Shown: positions 17,984-26,951, numbered from the stretch's first letter. The stretch is DNA of 64,000 bases from RH-AL1 sp965214415 (GCA_965214415.1 CBDCBQ010000003.1:3844001-3908000); one strand, 5' to 3'. Notes: generated by a model not told the origin, from the letters alone. Program-made: numbers and translations.

Positions 17984-18163
17984 ATGGCGCGGCTGTTCGA
18001 GCTTGCCGGTTCCCTCGACGCCATGGTGTTTTGGCCTGGCGAACCCCCGTTCGTCGCCGTGACGCGGCAAGATCTCTTCGAGCTGCTGCCGCCGGAGTTG
18101 GACCCCTCGAACGCGACCATCGTCACCGACGCGGACCACCTCTTGAGGTGTATCACGGCCTGA
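17984..18163 (+). CDS. Hypothetical small protein
   Basis: A 59-residue frame starting MARLFELAGSLDAMVFWPGE and ending TDADHLLRCITA, just before coaE. It is acidic and protein-like, with no family recognised. The frame is open further upstream to a TTG at 17870, but that part is antisense to the AT-rich remnant and less convincing. Confidence 0.4.
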   Translation: MARLFELAGSLDAMVFWPGEPPFVAVTRQDLFELLPPELDPSNATIVTDADHLLRCITA

Positions 18164-18247
18164 ATCCCATCCGCAGGCTCGACTGGCTTGACCAGCCGCG
18201 CGAGGCCGGCAAGTCTCGGCCATGATCCGGATCGATCGACAAACCCG

Positions 18248-18829
18248 ATGATCGTCATCGGCCTCACCGGCTCGGTCGGCATGGGCAAGTCGACGACGGC
18301 TGCGATGTTCGCGGCCGCCGGCGTGCCGGTGTTCGACGCGGATGCCGCCGTGCATCGGCTCTACGCGGGCGCGGCGGTGGCGCCGGTGGAGGCCGCGTTC
18401 CCCGGCGTGACGCGCGACGGCCGGATCGATCGCGAGGCGCTTGGCCCGCGGGTCATCGGCGACGAGGCGGCAATGCGCAGGCTGGAGGCCATCGTCCATC
18501 CGCTGGTGCGCGCCGCCCGCGAGAGCTTCCTCGCCGAGGCGCGCGCGGCCGGCGCGGCGATGGCCGTGCTCGACATTCCGTTGCTGTACGAGACCGGCGG
18601 CGCGGACGAGGTGGACGTCGTGGTGCTCGCGTCGGCGCCCAAAGCTGTGCAGAAGGCCCGCGTTCTGGCCCGCCCAGGCATGACCGAGGCCAAGTTCAAG
18701 GCCATACTCGGCAAGCAGATGCCGGACGCCGAAAAGCGCAAGCGGGCGGACCATGTGATCGAGACCGGCGACGGGCTCGAGGCGGCGGAGCGCCGCGTGC
18801 GCGAGATCATCGTGGCGCTGAAGGGGTGA
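18248..18829 (+). CDS. coaE: Dephospho-CoA kinase
   Basis: The last enzyme of coenzyme A synthesis, phosphorylating the ribose 3'-OH of dephospho-CoA with ATP. The P-loop GLTGSVGMGKST is at residues 5-16, followed by FDADAAVH (the CoA-domain Asp motif), VHPLVR, and DIPLLYETGG. The length of 193 residues is normal. The ATG at 18248 begins the conserved MIVIGLTG. It is followed 3 bases later by dnaQ, the usual alphaproteobacterial order. Confidence 0.93.
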   Translation: MIVIGLTGSVGMGKSTTAAMFAAAGVPVFDADAAVHRLYAGAAVAPVEAAFPGVTRDGRIDREALGPRVIGDEAAMRRLEAIVHPLVRAARESFLAEARAAGAAMAVLDIPLLYETGGADEVDVVVLASAPKAVQKARVLARPGMTEAKFKAILGKQMPDAEKRKRADHVIETGDGLEAAERRVREIIVALKG

Positions 18830-18832
18830 GGG

Positions 18833-19546
18833 TTGCGCGAGATCGTCTTCGACACAGAGACGACGGGACTCGATCCGGCCTCCGGCCATCGGGTTGTCGA
18901 GATCGGCTGCGTCGAGCTGCTGAACGGCATCCCGACAGGCAAGACGCTGCACGTCTATCTCGACCCGCAGCGGGACATGCCGAGCGAGGCGTTCGCCATA
19001 CACGGCCTGTCGAGCGCTTTTTTGACCGGCAAGCCAGTTTTCGCCGCCGTGGCCGCGGACTTTCTCGCCTTCACGGCCGGCGCCAAGCTCGTCGCGCATA
19101 ACGCCGAGTTCGACTTCCGCTTCATGAGCGCCGAGCTGGTCGCGCAGGGGCACCCGGCGCTCGGCCTCGAGCGCATGGTCGACACGCTGGCGCTTGCGCG
19201 GCGGCGGCATCCTGGCTCGCCGGTCAGTCTCGACGCGTTGTGCCAGCGCTACGGCATCGACAACTCGCGCCGTACCAAGCATGGCGCCCTGCTCGACGCC
19301 GAGATTCTGGCCGAAGTCTACGCCGAGCTGACCGGCGGCCGTCAGACCACGCTGATCTTCGCCGGGCCTGCCACGCGCGGCTGGGGCGGCGTCTCGGCGG
19401 AAGCAAGGCGCACTCGGCCGGTGCCGCTCGTCACGATCGTGACCGAGGACGAGCTGACCCGCCACGCGGCCTTCGTCGACGGGATGGGCACGGCCGCGAT
19501 CTGGCGCCGCTACGATGTCGCGACGGCGACGGCGGCCGCCGAGTAG
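18833..19546 (+). CDS. dnaQ: DNA polymerase III epsilon subunit (3'-5' proofreading exonuclease)
   Basis: The proofreading subunit bound to the replicative polymerase. ExoI motif FDTETTGL is at residues 6-13 with the metal-binding Asp and Glu. ExoII lies around AHNAEFDFRFM, and ExoIII carries the catalytic His and Asp in KHGALLDAEILAEVY. The start is a TTG at 18833, preceded by AAGGGGTGAGGG as ribosome-binding site; no ATG lies near. It is co-transcribed with coaE (3-base gap) and converges on secB. Confidence 0.92.
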   Translation: MREIVFDTETTGLDPASGHRVVEIGCVELLNGIPTGKTLHVYLDPQRDMPSEAFAIHGLSSAFLTGKPVFAAVAADFLAFTAGAKLVAHNAEFDFRFMSAELVAQGHPALGLERMVDTLALARRRHPGSPVSLDALCQRYGIDNSRRTKHGALLDAEILAEVYAELTGGRQTTLIFAGPATRGWGGVSAEARRTRPVPLVTIVTEDELTRHAAFVDGMGTAAIWRRYDVATATAAAE

Positions 19547-19552
19547 GTTGCG

Positions 19553-19745
19553 CTAGAGCGTATCCGGCGAGGCGGATCCCCCTCCGCGAAGCGGGATGCC
19601 GGGTTCAAACATCACCGACGAGGGCCCGTCGCCGGGATTGCCAACGCCCCGTTCTTTGTTCGGCAAAGAGGGCCGTTTCTCCGTCCCGGCCTGCGTCCAA
19701 CGCGGCACCGCGCGGAGCGGCGGTCGAGCGTGGCCGCAGGCCACC
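19553..19745 (-). repeat. Dispersed palindrome-ended repeat, copy 1 (inverted)
   Basis: Starting just after the dnaQ stop with CTAGAGCGTATCC, this copy carries CCCTCCGCGAAGCGGGATGC and the block ACGCCCCGTTC..GGCCGTTTCTCCGTCCCGGCCTG. The reverse complement of both blocks occurs at 28430-28556, between tesB and a dehydrogenase gene. Both copies sit directly behind a stop codon. Confidence 0.7.
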
Positions 19746-19889
19746 GCCGGAGGCGGCGCGAAGCGGGCTCGACCGGCGCGAGCACGGTGCGACCCTGGAG
19801 GCTGGCGGGACCTCGAGCTGGCGTCGACGCCCGATCTGCCGCGAGCCTCGCGCCGTGTTCGCGACCCTCAAGGCCGCTTCGCGCCGCTG

Positions 19890-20080
19890 CGCGGTGGCCC
19901 TCGGCCAGCCTTGACCGTCGCTGCGCTCGGCGCGGGAGAGATCGCAGGCCGGGACGAAGAAACGGCCTCGCGAACCCAACAAAGAAACGAGCTCGTGTCG
20001 CCAAGCCGGCGACGAGCCCCCGAAGATGTGCGAATGCCGCAGCCCGTCTTCGACAGGGGACGATCCAACCGTGCGGGATG
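19890..20080 (+). repeat. Dispersed repeat, copy 2 (diverged, direct)
   Basis: This stretch repeats the order CGGCCAG, GCAGGCCGGGACG, AGAAACGGCC, CAACAAAGAAACG and GCCGGCGA found in the copy at 28.4 kb, but is more diverged. Together with copy 1 it forms a large inverted arrangement filling the dnaQ-secB gap. Confidence 0.5.
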
Positions 20081-20084
20081 CGCG

Positions 20085-20333
20085 CTAGCCAGCCGGGCAG
20101 GCGTGCCCGTTGAACATCTCGAGCTTCGCGCAATTGTTGGCGCAGCCGTAGCCGAGAATGCGATCGCGGATCTCGGGGTCGACGGCCGCTTTCGCCCGCT
20201 CGACGCAGGCTTTGGCGCAGGTCTCGATCCGCTGCCGTAGCACGGCGTGGCAGGCGTCCTCCGCGTGCGCCGGGCAAGCCGAGGCCAGCAGCAGCGCTGC
20301 GGCGAACGTCCGAAGACGCCGGGTCAGGCTCAG
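20085..20333 (-). CDS. Small exported cysteine-rich protein behind secB
   Basis: The frame encodes a signal peptide (RRLRTFAAALLLASACPAHA) and a ~58-residue mature part with five Cys (DACHAVL, ETCAKACVERAK, YGCANNC, GHACPAG). It should be a small disulphide-bonded periplasmic protein. No ATG, GTG or TTG fits; the best start is a CTG at 20333 that overlaps the secB stop as CTGA, like the usual ATGA coupling. Function unknown; its gene lies directly after the export chaperone gene. Confidence 0.55.
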   Translation of the reverse strand: MSLTRRLRTFAAALLLASACPAHAEDACHAVLRQRIETCAKACVERAKAAVDPEIRDRILGYGCANNCAKLEMFNGHACPAG

Positions 20334-20824
20334 ACGGGCGTCCCGCCCTGTTTGGCCACCTCGGCCATGCGCGACTGGTAGAGCGCCGCGAAGTCGATCG
20401 GGTCGATGTAGAGCGGCGGGAAGCCGCCGCCGCGCACCGCTTCGGCGATGATCTGGCGGGCGAACGGGAACAGCAGGCGCGGGCACTCGATCATCACGAC
20501 GGGATGCTGTTGTTCGGCCGGGATGTTCTGCAGCCGGAAGATGCCGGCGTAGTCGAGCTCGAACTTGAACAGCGTGTCGGCGCCCTCGCCGGCCGAGCCC
20601 TCGAGCATGATGTTGACCTCGAAGTCGACGTCGGCCAGTTGCTTGGCATTGACGTTGACCTGGATCGAGATGTTGGGCGACTTCTCCTGCGGCCCGAGCG
20701 AGCGCGGCGCGTTGGGGTTCTCGAACGAGAAGTCCTTGGTGAACTGCACCAGCGCGTTCAGCGAAGGCTGCCCGCCCGGCGCCGTCGCCGGCTGCGCCGT
20801 CCCGTTCCCGTTGCCCTCGGCCAT
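20330..20824 (-). CDS. secB: Protein-export chaperone SecB
   Basis: A 164-residue cytosolic tetrameric chaperone that keeps precursor proteins unfolded and delivers them to SecA. The conserved segments FTKDFSFENPNAP, VNVNAKQLADVDFEVNIML, DYAGIFRLQNIP and CPRLLFPFARQIIAEAVRGG are all present, the last being the SecB signature. The convergent arrangement with coaE-dnaQ is typical of alphaproteobacteria. Confidence 0.95.
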   Translation of the reverse strand: MAEGNGNGTAQPATAPGGQPSLNALVQFTKDFSFENPNAPRSLGPQEKSPNISIQVNVNAKQLADVDFEVNIMLEGSAGEGADTLFKFELDYAGIFRLQNIPAEQQHPVVMIECPRLLFPFARQIIAEAVRGGGFPPLYIDPIDFAALYQSRMAEVAKQGGTPV

Positions 20825-21017
20825 CGTCTCGTCCCTTCAGCGGCGGCGCCGCTAGCCGGCCTCGCCTTTGCGCTGTCGGCTAGCACGGATGCGGGGCGAG
20901 CGACAAGGATGGCGGCCTTTCAAGCTTTGGTTCTACGCCCGGCGAGTGACGGGCGTCGGCGGGCGGCCGACGCCGGGCGTGAAACCAAGTCGACAACGAC
21001 GGGCGTCGGTCCAGCCA

Positions 21018-21845
21018 TCAGTAGCCAGTGGCGAGGCCGTCCGCCTCCCAAGCGTCCATGTCCTTGCCGAACGCGGCGAGCTTGGCGCGGGCCGTATCGT
21101 AGGCGCGCTGGCCGAGCGGGAGATGCAGCGGCGGGTCCCGCGCGTCGACGGCCTTGAGCATGACCGACACGCCCTTTGCTGGATCGCCCGCCTGCTTGCC
21201 GTCGTTGTCGGTTCGGTAGGAGCGGTGCTTGCCGGCGGTCTCGGCGTATTCCGGCATCTCGCGCCTGGCGGCGTTGATCGAGCGGCCGAGAAAGTCGGTG
21301 CGGAACGGTCCCGGTTCGACGATGATGACCCGGATGCCGAACGGCGCCACTTCCTTGGCGAGTGCCTCCGATAGCCCTTCCACGGCGAACTTGCTGGCGC
21401 AATAATATCCGCTGCCCGCGCCTCCGGAGATGCCGGCGACCGACGACAGATTGACGATGCGCCCGCCACCTGTGCGCCGCAGCGCCGGCAGGGCTGCCCG
21501 CGTCGTCTCGATCAGGCCGAAGACATTGGTTTCGAACATAGGTCGGTATTCGTCGGGCTCGGCTTCCTCGACCGCGCCGACGAAGCCGAAGCCGGCGTTG
21601 TTCACCAGCACGTCGAGGCCGCCGAACGCCTCTTCCGCGATGGCGACGGCGGCCGCGGCGGAGCCCGCTTCCGTCACGTCCAGCGAGACGGCGCGGACCG
21701 ATCCGGGGTACCGCGCCGACAGCTCGCTCAGGCTGTCGGCCTTGCGGGCCGTCGCGACCAGCCGATCGCCCCGCGCGAGCACGGCCTCGGACAGGACCTT
21801 TCCAAGGCCCGAGGAGCAGCCGGTGATAAGCCAGGTCTTCGTCAT
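21018..21845 (-). CDS. Short-chain dehydrogenase/reductase
   Basis: A 275-residue NAD(P)-dependent oxidoreductase of the classical SDR family. The nucleotide-binding TGCSSGLGK is near residue 8, then NNAG, the catalytic Ser in VNLSSVAG, and YYCASK with the catalytic Tyr and Lys. Basic residues after the glycine motif (TARKADS) suggest NADPH. The ATG at 21845 starts the conserved fold. A LysR regulator is transcribed divergently and probably controls it. The substrate is unknown. Confidence 0.87.
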   Translation of the reverse strand: MTKTWLITGCSSGLGKVLSEAVLARGDRLVATARKADSLSELSARYPGSVRAVSLDVTEAGSAAAAVAIAEEAFGGLDVLVNNAGFGFVGAVEEAEPDEYRPMFETNVFGLIETTRAALPALRRTGGGRIVNLSSVAGISGGAGSGYYCASKFAVEGLSEALAKEVAPFGIRVIIVEPGPFRTDFLGRSINAARREMPEYAETAGKHRSYRTDNDGKQAGDPAKGVSVMLKAVDARDPPLHLPLGQRAYDTARAKLAAFGKDMDAWEADGLATGY

Positions 21846-21962
21846 GATGTAGCCTTTCAAACGATAATCGAGACGGCGCCGGGGTATCGGCGAAAGCGCC
21901 TTCGCTCGATTTCGACACGCTTGACGACGCTTTTCCGCCAAATATTCTTGCAGAGCAATAAA

Positions 21963-21978
21963 CGTTCTAGTACGAACG
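21963..21978. promoter_or_regulatory. Candidate LysR operator, inverted repeat
   Basis: The sequence CGTTCTAGTACGAACG forms an inverted repeat with 5-base arms and a 6-base spacer in the gap between the divergent SDR and LysR genes, 24 bases before the LysR start. LysR proteins usually bind such interrupted palindromes near their own promoter. Confidence 0.4.
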
Positions 21979-22001
21979 CCATTCAAATTTGTGGGCCGCC
22001 G

Positions 22002-22853
22002 ATGGAATGGGGGGACGTCAGGGTTTTCCTGGCCGTGGCGCGCGCGGGCACGCTCGGCGGCGCCGCGAGAGCGCTGAACCTGAGCCAGCCGACCATGGGG
22101 CGGCGCCTGCGCGCGCTCGAGATCGCGACAGGCCAGATCCTTTTTCAAAGGACGGTCGACGGCTTCGTCCTGACGGAGGAGGGATCCAACGTCCTTTCCC
22201 TCGCCGAGCAGATGGAGGACAGCGCGCTGGCGATGGAACGCCGCCTCGCCGGCCACGAAGGGAAACTCGAAGGGACGCTCAAGGTGTCGTCGGCCGACTG
22301 GTTCGGCGCGTTCGTGCTGCCGCCGGTCGTCGCCGAGTTCACGCGGACCCATCCACACGTGAACATCGAGATCCTGACCGGCACGCGACTCTTCAATCTC
22401 GCGCAGAGGGAAGCCGACATCGCCTTCCGCCTCGTCCCGTTCGACTCGCCGGATATCGTGCAGCGGCGACTGATCCAGATGCGATATGGCGTCTATGTCG
22501 CTTGCGACGGCCCGGATCCGGCTGTCGGCGATGGGACCGGGGTCCGCCTGATCCTCATGGACTCCGACAACGAGGACTTTCCGGACATTGTTTGGCTAAG
22601 AACCAAATTTCCGAATGCCCGATCCGTGCTACGATCCAACAATCGGAACGTTCAGTCGCGGATGTGCGGCAGGGGCCTGGGGATCGCGGTCCTGCCGCGC
22701 CCCGTCGGGGACCAGCTCGCGAACCTTCGCCGCCTGGAGACGGACGACGATCCACCGTCCCGGGAGATCTGGATGGGCTATCATCGCGATCTGAAGCGGC
22801 TCGGCCGCCTGCGTGCGTTCGTCGAGCTCGCCGTCAAGCACCTCGCCGCGTGA
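22002..22853 (+). CDS. LysR-family transcriptional regulator
   Basis: A 283-residue regulator with an N-terminal winged helix-turn-helix (FLAVARAGTLGGAARALNLS followed by QPTMGRRLRALE) and a periplasmic-binding-like effector domain. It faces the SDR gene and most likely controls it and itself in response to a small ligand. The ATG at 22002 is used because the protein then begins MEWGDVRVFL, the standard LysR start; the frame extends upstream to 21921 through the divergent promoter. Confidence 0.88.
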   Translation: MEWGDVRVFLAVARAGTLGGAARALNLSQPTMGRRLRALEIATGQILFQRTVDGFVLTEEGSNVLSLAEQMEDSALAMERRLAGHEGKLEGTLKVSSADWFGAFVLPPVVAEFTRTHPHVNIEILTGTRLFNLAQREADIAFRLVPFDSPDIVQRRLIQMRYGVYVACDGPDPAVGDGTGVRLILMDSDNEDFPDIVWLRTKFPNARSVLRSNNRNVQSRMCGRGLGIAVLPRPVGDQLANLRRLETDDDPPSREIWMGYHRDLKRLGRLRAFVELAVKHLAA

Positions 22854-23006
22854 CGCGTCCCGCGATCCGGGTCGGCCCTTTCCCGCGGAGACGAGGATGT
22901 CGGCGGCAGCTCGCCATGGGTGGCAGATCCACACCTAAAGTCGAGCCTTTGCCTTCCCCGACGATTTCGTCCACACAGCGCGCGCACATCGACCAAGCGA
23001 GCGCGC

Positions 23007-23882
23007 ATGCCAAAAGCCATCGTCGGGATCATCGGCGGGTCCGGCGTCTATCATCTGCCGGGTCTCGAGGACGAGCGCGAGGAGCGCGTCTCGACGCCGT
23101 GGGGCGAGCCGTCGGACAACCTGCGATTCGGCCGGATCGGCGGCACGCAGGCGGTGTTCCTGCCCCGGCACGGGCGCGGCCACCGGCTGGCGCCGGAGGG
23201 CATCAACTATCGCGCCAACATCGATGCCTTGAAGCAGGTCGGCGTCACCGATCTCGTCTCGGTGTCGGCCTGCGGCTCGTTCAAGGAGAGCCTCGCGCCG
23301 GGCACCTTCGTCATCGCCGACCAGTTCGTCGACCGCACGGTCGGGCGCGTCTCGTCGTTCTTCGGCAACGGCTGCGTCGCCCATGTCTCGATGGCGCATC
23401 CGGTGGCGCCGCTGCTCGCCGCCCGCTGCCACGCCGCCGCCGCCGCGGAGGGCATCGCGGTCGTCGAGGGCGGCACGTACGTGTGCATGCAGGGCCCGCA
23501 ATTCTCCTCGCTCGCCGAGTCGCTCGGCTACCGCGCGGCCGGCTACGACGTGATCGGCATGACGGCGATGCCCGAGGCCAAGCTCGCCCGCGAGGCCGAG
23601 ATGTCCTACGCCATCGTCGCGATGGTCACCGACTACGATTGCTGGCACCCGGGCCACGCCGCCGTCGATGTCGCCTCGATCATCGCCGTGCTGCAGGCCA
23701 ACGCCGGCAATGCCGCGCGGCTGGTGGCGCGGCTGCTGCGTGATTTCCCGGCCGAGCACGAGCCATGCCCGGAGGGGTCGGATCGCGCGCTCGACACCGC
23801 GCTGATCACCGCGCCCGACGCGCGCGATCCAGCGCTGATGGGCAAGCTGGCGACGATCCTGAAACGGGTCTCGGGCCCATGA
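23007..23882 (+). CDS. mtnP: S-methyl-5'-thioadenosine phosphorylase
   Basis: A purine-nucleoside phosphorylase family enzyme of the methionine salvage pathway that splits methylthioadenosine into adenine and methylthioribose-1-phosphate. It shows GIIGGSGVY at residues 7-15, PRHGRGHRLAPEGINYRAN, SVSACGSFKE, the GTYVCMQGPQFSSLAES substrate loop, GMTAMPEAKLAREAEM, and TDYDCW. The length of 291 is normal. It lies 25 bases before apt, which reuses the adenine it releases, so the two probably form an operon. Confidence 0.93.
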   Translation: MPKAIVGIIGGSGVYHLPGLEDEREERVSTPWGEPSDNLRFGRIGGTQAVFLPRHGRGHRLAPEGINYRANIDALKQVGVTDLVSVSACGSFKESLAPGTFVIADQFVDRTVGRVSSFFGNGCVAHVSMAHPVAPLLAARCHAAAAAEGIAVVEGGTYVCMQGPQFSSLAESLGYRAAGYDVIGMTAMPEAKLAREAEMSYAIVAMVTDYDCWHPGHAAVDVASIIAVLQANAGNAARLVARLLRDFPAEHEPCPEGSDRALDTALITAPDARDPALMGKLATILKRVSGP

Positions 23883-23907
23883 GAATACATCTCTTGAGAA
23901 CGCAACT

Positions 23908-24447
23908 ATGAACAAGCCGTACGATCTCATCGCCGCCATTCGGACGATCCCGGACTATCCTAAGCCCGGCATCATGTTCCGCGACATCACGACGATGCTC
24001 GGCGATGCCGAGGCGTACCGGTTCGCGGTCGACGAGATGGTGCGGCCTTGGGCCGGCAAGAAGATCGACAAGGTCGCCGGCATCGAGGCGCGCGGCTTCA
24101 TCCTCGGCGGCGCCATCGCCCATCAGCTCTCGGCCGGCTTCGTGCCGATCCGCAAGAAGGGCAAGCTGCCCTTCGAGAAGGTGACGATCGCCTATTCGCT
24201 CGAATACGGGATCGACGAGATGGAGATCCATTCCGACGCGGTGAAGCCGGGCGAGAAGGTGATCCTGGTCGACGATCTCATCGCCACCGGCGGCACGGCC
24301 GAGGCCGCGGTGAAGCTCCTGAAGCAGATCGGCGTCGACGTCATCGCCGCCTGCTTCGTGATCGATCTGCCCGACCTCGGCGGCTCGAAGAAGATCGAGG
24401 CGCTCGGCACGCCCGTGCGGGCGCTGCTGGAGTTTTCCGGGCACTGA
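23908..24447 (+). CDS. apt: Adenine phosphoribosyltransferase
   Basis: A 179-residue enzyme joining adenine and PRPP to give AMP. The PRPP-binding loop VILVDDLIATGGTAEA and the segments FRDITTML and GIEARGFILGGAIA are diagnostic. It follows mtnP closely and salvages the adenine that MtnP makes, a metabolic pairing seen in many alphaproteobacteria. Confidence 0.95.
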   Translation: MNKPYDLIAAIRTIPDYPKPGIMFRDITTMLGDAEAYRFAVDEMVRPWAGKKIDKVAGIEARGFILGGAIAHQLSAGFVPIRKKGKLPFEKVTIAYSLEYGIDEMEIHSDAVKPGEKVILVDDLIATGGTAEAAVKLLKQIGVDVIAACFVIDLPDLGGSKKIEALGTPVRALLEFSGH

Positions 24448-24564
24448 GCCGGCGATTTAACGGATTGGTAACCGCGGCGGCAAATCCTCGGCCTTCGGCG
24501 AAACGGTCTCAGCTTTGCCCGAAAGCCGAGCGATCCAGACAGTCTTGCTGCGCGAGGGTTTTCG

Positions 24565-26064
24565 ATGGCACGGACGAGCGGAACCGCCACGGCGAGCGCA
24601 TCGCCGACACTGACGCAATACATCAATCTCGACAATTACGCCTACACGTCCGGCCTGACGCCACCGAACCCGAAGCTCTTGCGGCAGCAGCACCTCGAGC
24701 CGCTGGTCCAGAACGGCCAGATCGTCGAGCGCTTCGACACGAGCACCGGCTTCTACGGCGAGGCGTTCGTCTCCACGGGCCGCTCGCACAATCTCATCGT
24801 CGCCTTCCAGGGCACCAATCCGAGTCCGCCCACCGACGCGTTCGGCGTGGCGCAGGCCGCCGACGACCTGCAGATCTACCTCGGCCAGAACGCGGCCTCC
24901 TACGCAACGGCGCTCTCCTTCACCCAGCAGGCGGTGGCCGACGCGGCGACCCAGGGGATCACCGCCAGCCACGCATATGTGACCGGCCATTCACTCGGCG
25001 CCGCCGAAGCGGAATACGTGGCGACCCAGACGGGCCTGGGCGGCGCCACGTTCGGCACGCCGGGCATCGTCGCGGCGGCCCACAGCCCGAAATCGCGACT
25101 CGCGAACTTCGTCGAGCAGGGCGATCCGGTCGGCAATTACGCGTCGAACGCGCCCGACTATCTCGGCGACATCGTCACGAGCAGCGCGATCCAGCACTAC
25201 GGCGCCACCGCGCTCGTCGGGCGCGGCTTCCATTCCCTCATCTTGCAGGCCGCGACGGGCGCGTACAACATCGGCGGGTTTCTCGGCACCGGGGGCGCCG
25301 CCGTTCTGCTGGCGACCGCCGCCGACGAATATCATCCGCTCGGCACCTACGCGGGCGATCTCGGCTTGCGGCTGTACTCGGAAGATTTTTCCGCCGGCGC
25401 CGACAGCGGCTTCTTCAACATCTCGGCCGCGACCCTCGCCGCGGCCGCCGTCGCGCCGGTCTGCTACGCCGCCGGCACGCGCATCCGCACGGCGCGCGGC
25501 GATGTCGCGATCGAGCAGCTCGCCGTCGGCGACCTCGTCGTCACGAGCACCGGCGCGCGGGCGCCGATCCGCTGGCTCGGGCATCGCACGACCGATTGCG
25601 CGCGGCATCCTGCGCCCGATCTCGTGCGGCCGATCCGCATCGCGGCCCATGCGTTCGGTCCAAACAAGCCCGCGCGCGATCTCCGCGTCTCGCCGGCGCA
25701 CGCGATCGCGGTCGACCTCGTCGGCGAGGTGCTGATCCCGGCCGTGGCGCTGCTCAACGGCACGAGCGTCACGCGGGACTCGGTCGACAGCGTCACCTAT
25801 TGGCATCTCGAGCTCGACGCCCACGCGCTCGTCATCGCCGAGAACCTGCCGGCGGAAAGCTATCTCGAGGCCGGCAACCGCGCGTTCTTCGCCGACGGCA
25901 GCGTCGTCGCGTTGCGGGCCGAGCCCGACGCGGCGCCGGACGCCATCCACGCCAGCTTCTGCCGGCCCTACGTCGACGCCGGTCCGATCCTCGCGGCGGT
26001 GCGGGCCCGGCTCGCCGCGCGCGACGAGGCGACGGGCACGCCGCGAAGCCGCGTCGCGGGCTGA
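24565..26064 (+). CDS. Lipase-like alpha/beta hydrolase fused to a Hint_2 domain
   Basis: A 499-residue two-domain protein. The N-terminal ~290 residues resemble class 3 lipases: NLIVAFQGTNPSP with an oxyanion segment, the nucleophile elbow VTGHSLGAAEAE (Ser near 143), and FGTPG. From residue ~299 a Hint_2 domain starts with VCYAAGTRIRTARGDVAIEQL, then GDLVVTSTGARAPIRWLGHR and SPAHAI. Hint_2 relatives of hedgehog/intein domains are found in secreted alphaproteobacterial proteins, and some can cleave at the leading Cys. No signal peptide is seen, so type I secretion is possible. Role and substrate are unknown. Confidence 0.8.
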   Translation: MARTSGTATASASPTLTQYINLDNYAYTSGLTPPNPKLLRQQHLEPLVQNGQIVERFDTSTGFYGEAFVSTGRSHNLIVAFQGTNPSPPTDAFGVAQAADDLQIYLGQNAASYATALSFTQQAVADAATQGITASHAYVTGHSLGAAEAEYVATQTGLGGATFGTPGIVAAAHSPKSRLANFVEQGDPVGNYASNAPDYLGDIVTSSAIQHYGATALVGRGFHSLILQAATGAYNIGGFLGTGGAAVLLATAADEYHPLGTYAGDLGLRLYSEDFSAGADSGFFNISAATLAAAAVAPVCYAAGTRIRTARGDVAIEQLAVGDLVVTSTGARAPIRWLGHRTTDCARHPAPDLVRPIRIAAHAFGPNKPARDLRVSPAHAIAVDLVGEVLIPAVALLNGTSVTRDSVDSVTYWHLELDAHALVIAENLPAESYLEAGNRAFFADGSVVALRAEPDAAPDAIHASFCRPYVDAGPILAAVRARLAARDEATGTPRSRVAG

Positions 26065-26085
26065 CGCGACGGAGATGAGCCACTG

Positions 26086-26922
26086 ATGCGCGGGCCGCGA
26101 CACCTGCTGCCGGCGCTGATCGTGGCTCTCGCTTGCGGCGCCGCCGCCCCGCCGCCGCGCACGTTCATCCCCGATCTGTTCGATCCCCACCATCGCGTGG
26201 CGGTGCCGGATCTGCGGAGCGTCAAGACGATCCGCTTTCTCACGACGGATGATTTTCCGCCGTTCCACTTCGCCCGGCCGGACGGCACGCTCGCCGGCTT
26301 CGACATCGACCTTGCCCGCGCGATCTGCGCCGACCTGAAACTCGTCTGCACGATCCAGGCGCGCCGCTTCGACACGATCGCCGCGCAGCTGAAGGCGGGC
26401 ACCGACGACGCGGCCATCGCCGCCCTCGCCAACACGCCGGCGACGCGGGCCGACCTCGCGTTCACCGAGCCGTATTACACGACGCCCGCGCGCTTCGCCG
26501 CCCGTTCGGCCGATGCCGCCGCGCCGGCGACGCCCGAGGCCCTAGCCGGCAAGACCGTCGGCGTCGCGGCCGGCACCGCCTACGAGGCCTATCTGCGCGA
26601 TTTCTTCCCGCGCTCGACGCGCAAGTCCTTTCCGACCCGCGCCGCCCTCCAGGCCGCCTTGAAGGGCAAGGAGGTCGACACGGTCTTCGGCGACGCCATC
26701 GCGCTGGCGATCTGGCTCAACGGACGCGACGCCGCAAGCTGCTGCGCCTTCCGCGGCGGCCCGTTCACCGAGAGCCGCTACTTCGGCAACGGCGTCTCGA
26801 TCGCGGTCGCCAAGGACAATCTCGTGCTGCGCCAGGCGCTCGACCTCGAACTCGCCAAGCTCGCGCAGAACGGCACCTACGCGGACCTTTATTTGAAGTA
26901 CTTTCCGATCGGGTTTTATTGA
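26086..26922 (+). CDS. Periplasmic solute-binding protein (amino-acid type, SBP_bac_3)
   Basis: A 278-residue exported protein: signal peptide with hydrophobic ALIVALACGAAA, then the family 3 binding fold (TIRFLTTDDFPPFHFARPDG, GFDIDLARAICADL, LAFTEPYYTTP, VGVAAGTAYEAYL, and GVSIAVAKDN near the end). Such proteins deliver amino acids or similar ligands to an ABC transporter, but no permease or ATPase gene is next to it, so it is an orphan binding protein or a sensor component. It starts 21 bases after the lipase-Hint gene and may be co-transcribed. Confidence 0.82.
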   Translation: MRGPRHLLPALIVALACGAAAPPPRTFIPDLFDPHHRVAVPDLRSVKTIRFLTTDDFPPFHFARPDGTLAGFDIDLARAICADLKLVCTIQARRFDTIAAQLKAGTDDAAIAALANTPATRADLAFTEPYYTTPARFAARSADAAAPATPEALAGKTVGVAAGTAYEAYLRDFFPRSTRKSFPTRAALQAALKGKEVDTVFGDAIALAIWLNGRDAASCCAFRGGPFTESRYFGNGVSIAVAKDNLVLRQALDLELAKLAQNGTYADLYLKYFPIGFY

Positions 26923-26951
26923 GCGCGATAGCCTGCTAGATGTAGTTCGCT

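Noticed and set aside
24048..26078. A 676-codon plus-strand open frame
   Set aside because: It overlaps apt and the lipase-Hint gene in a shifted frame and is mostly Arg/Asp/His; no domain is visible.
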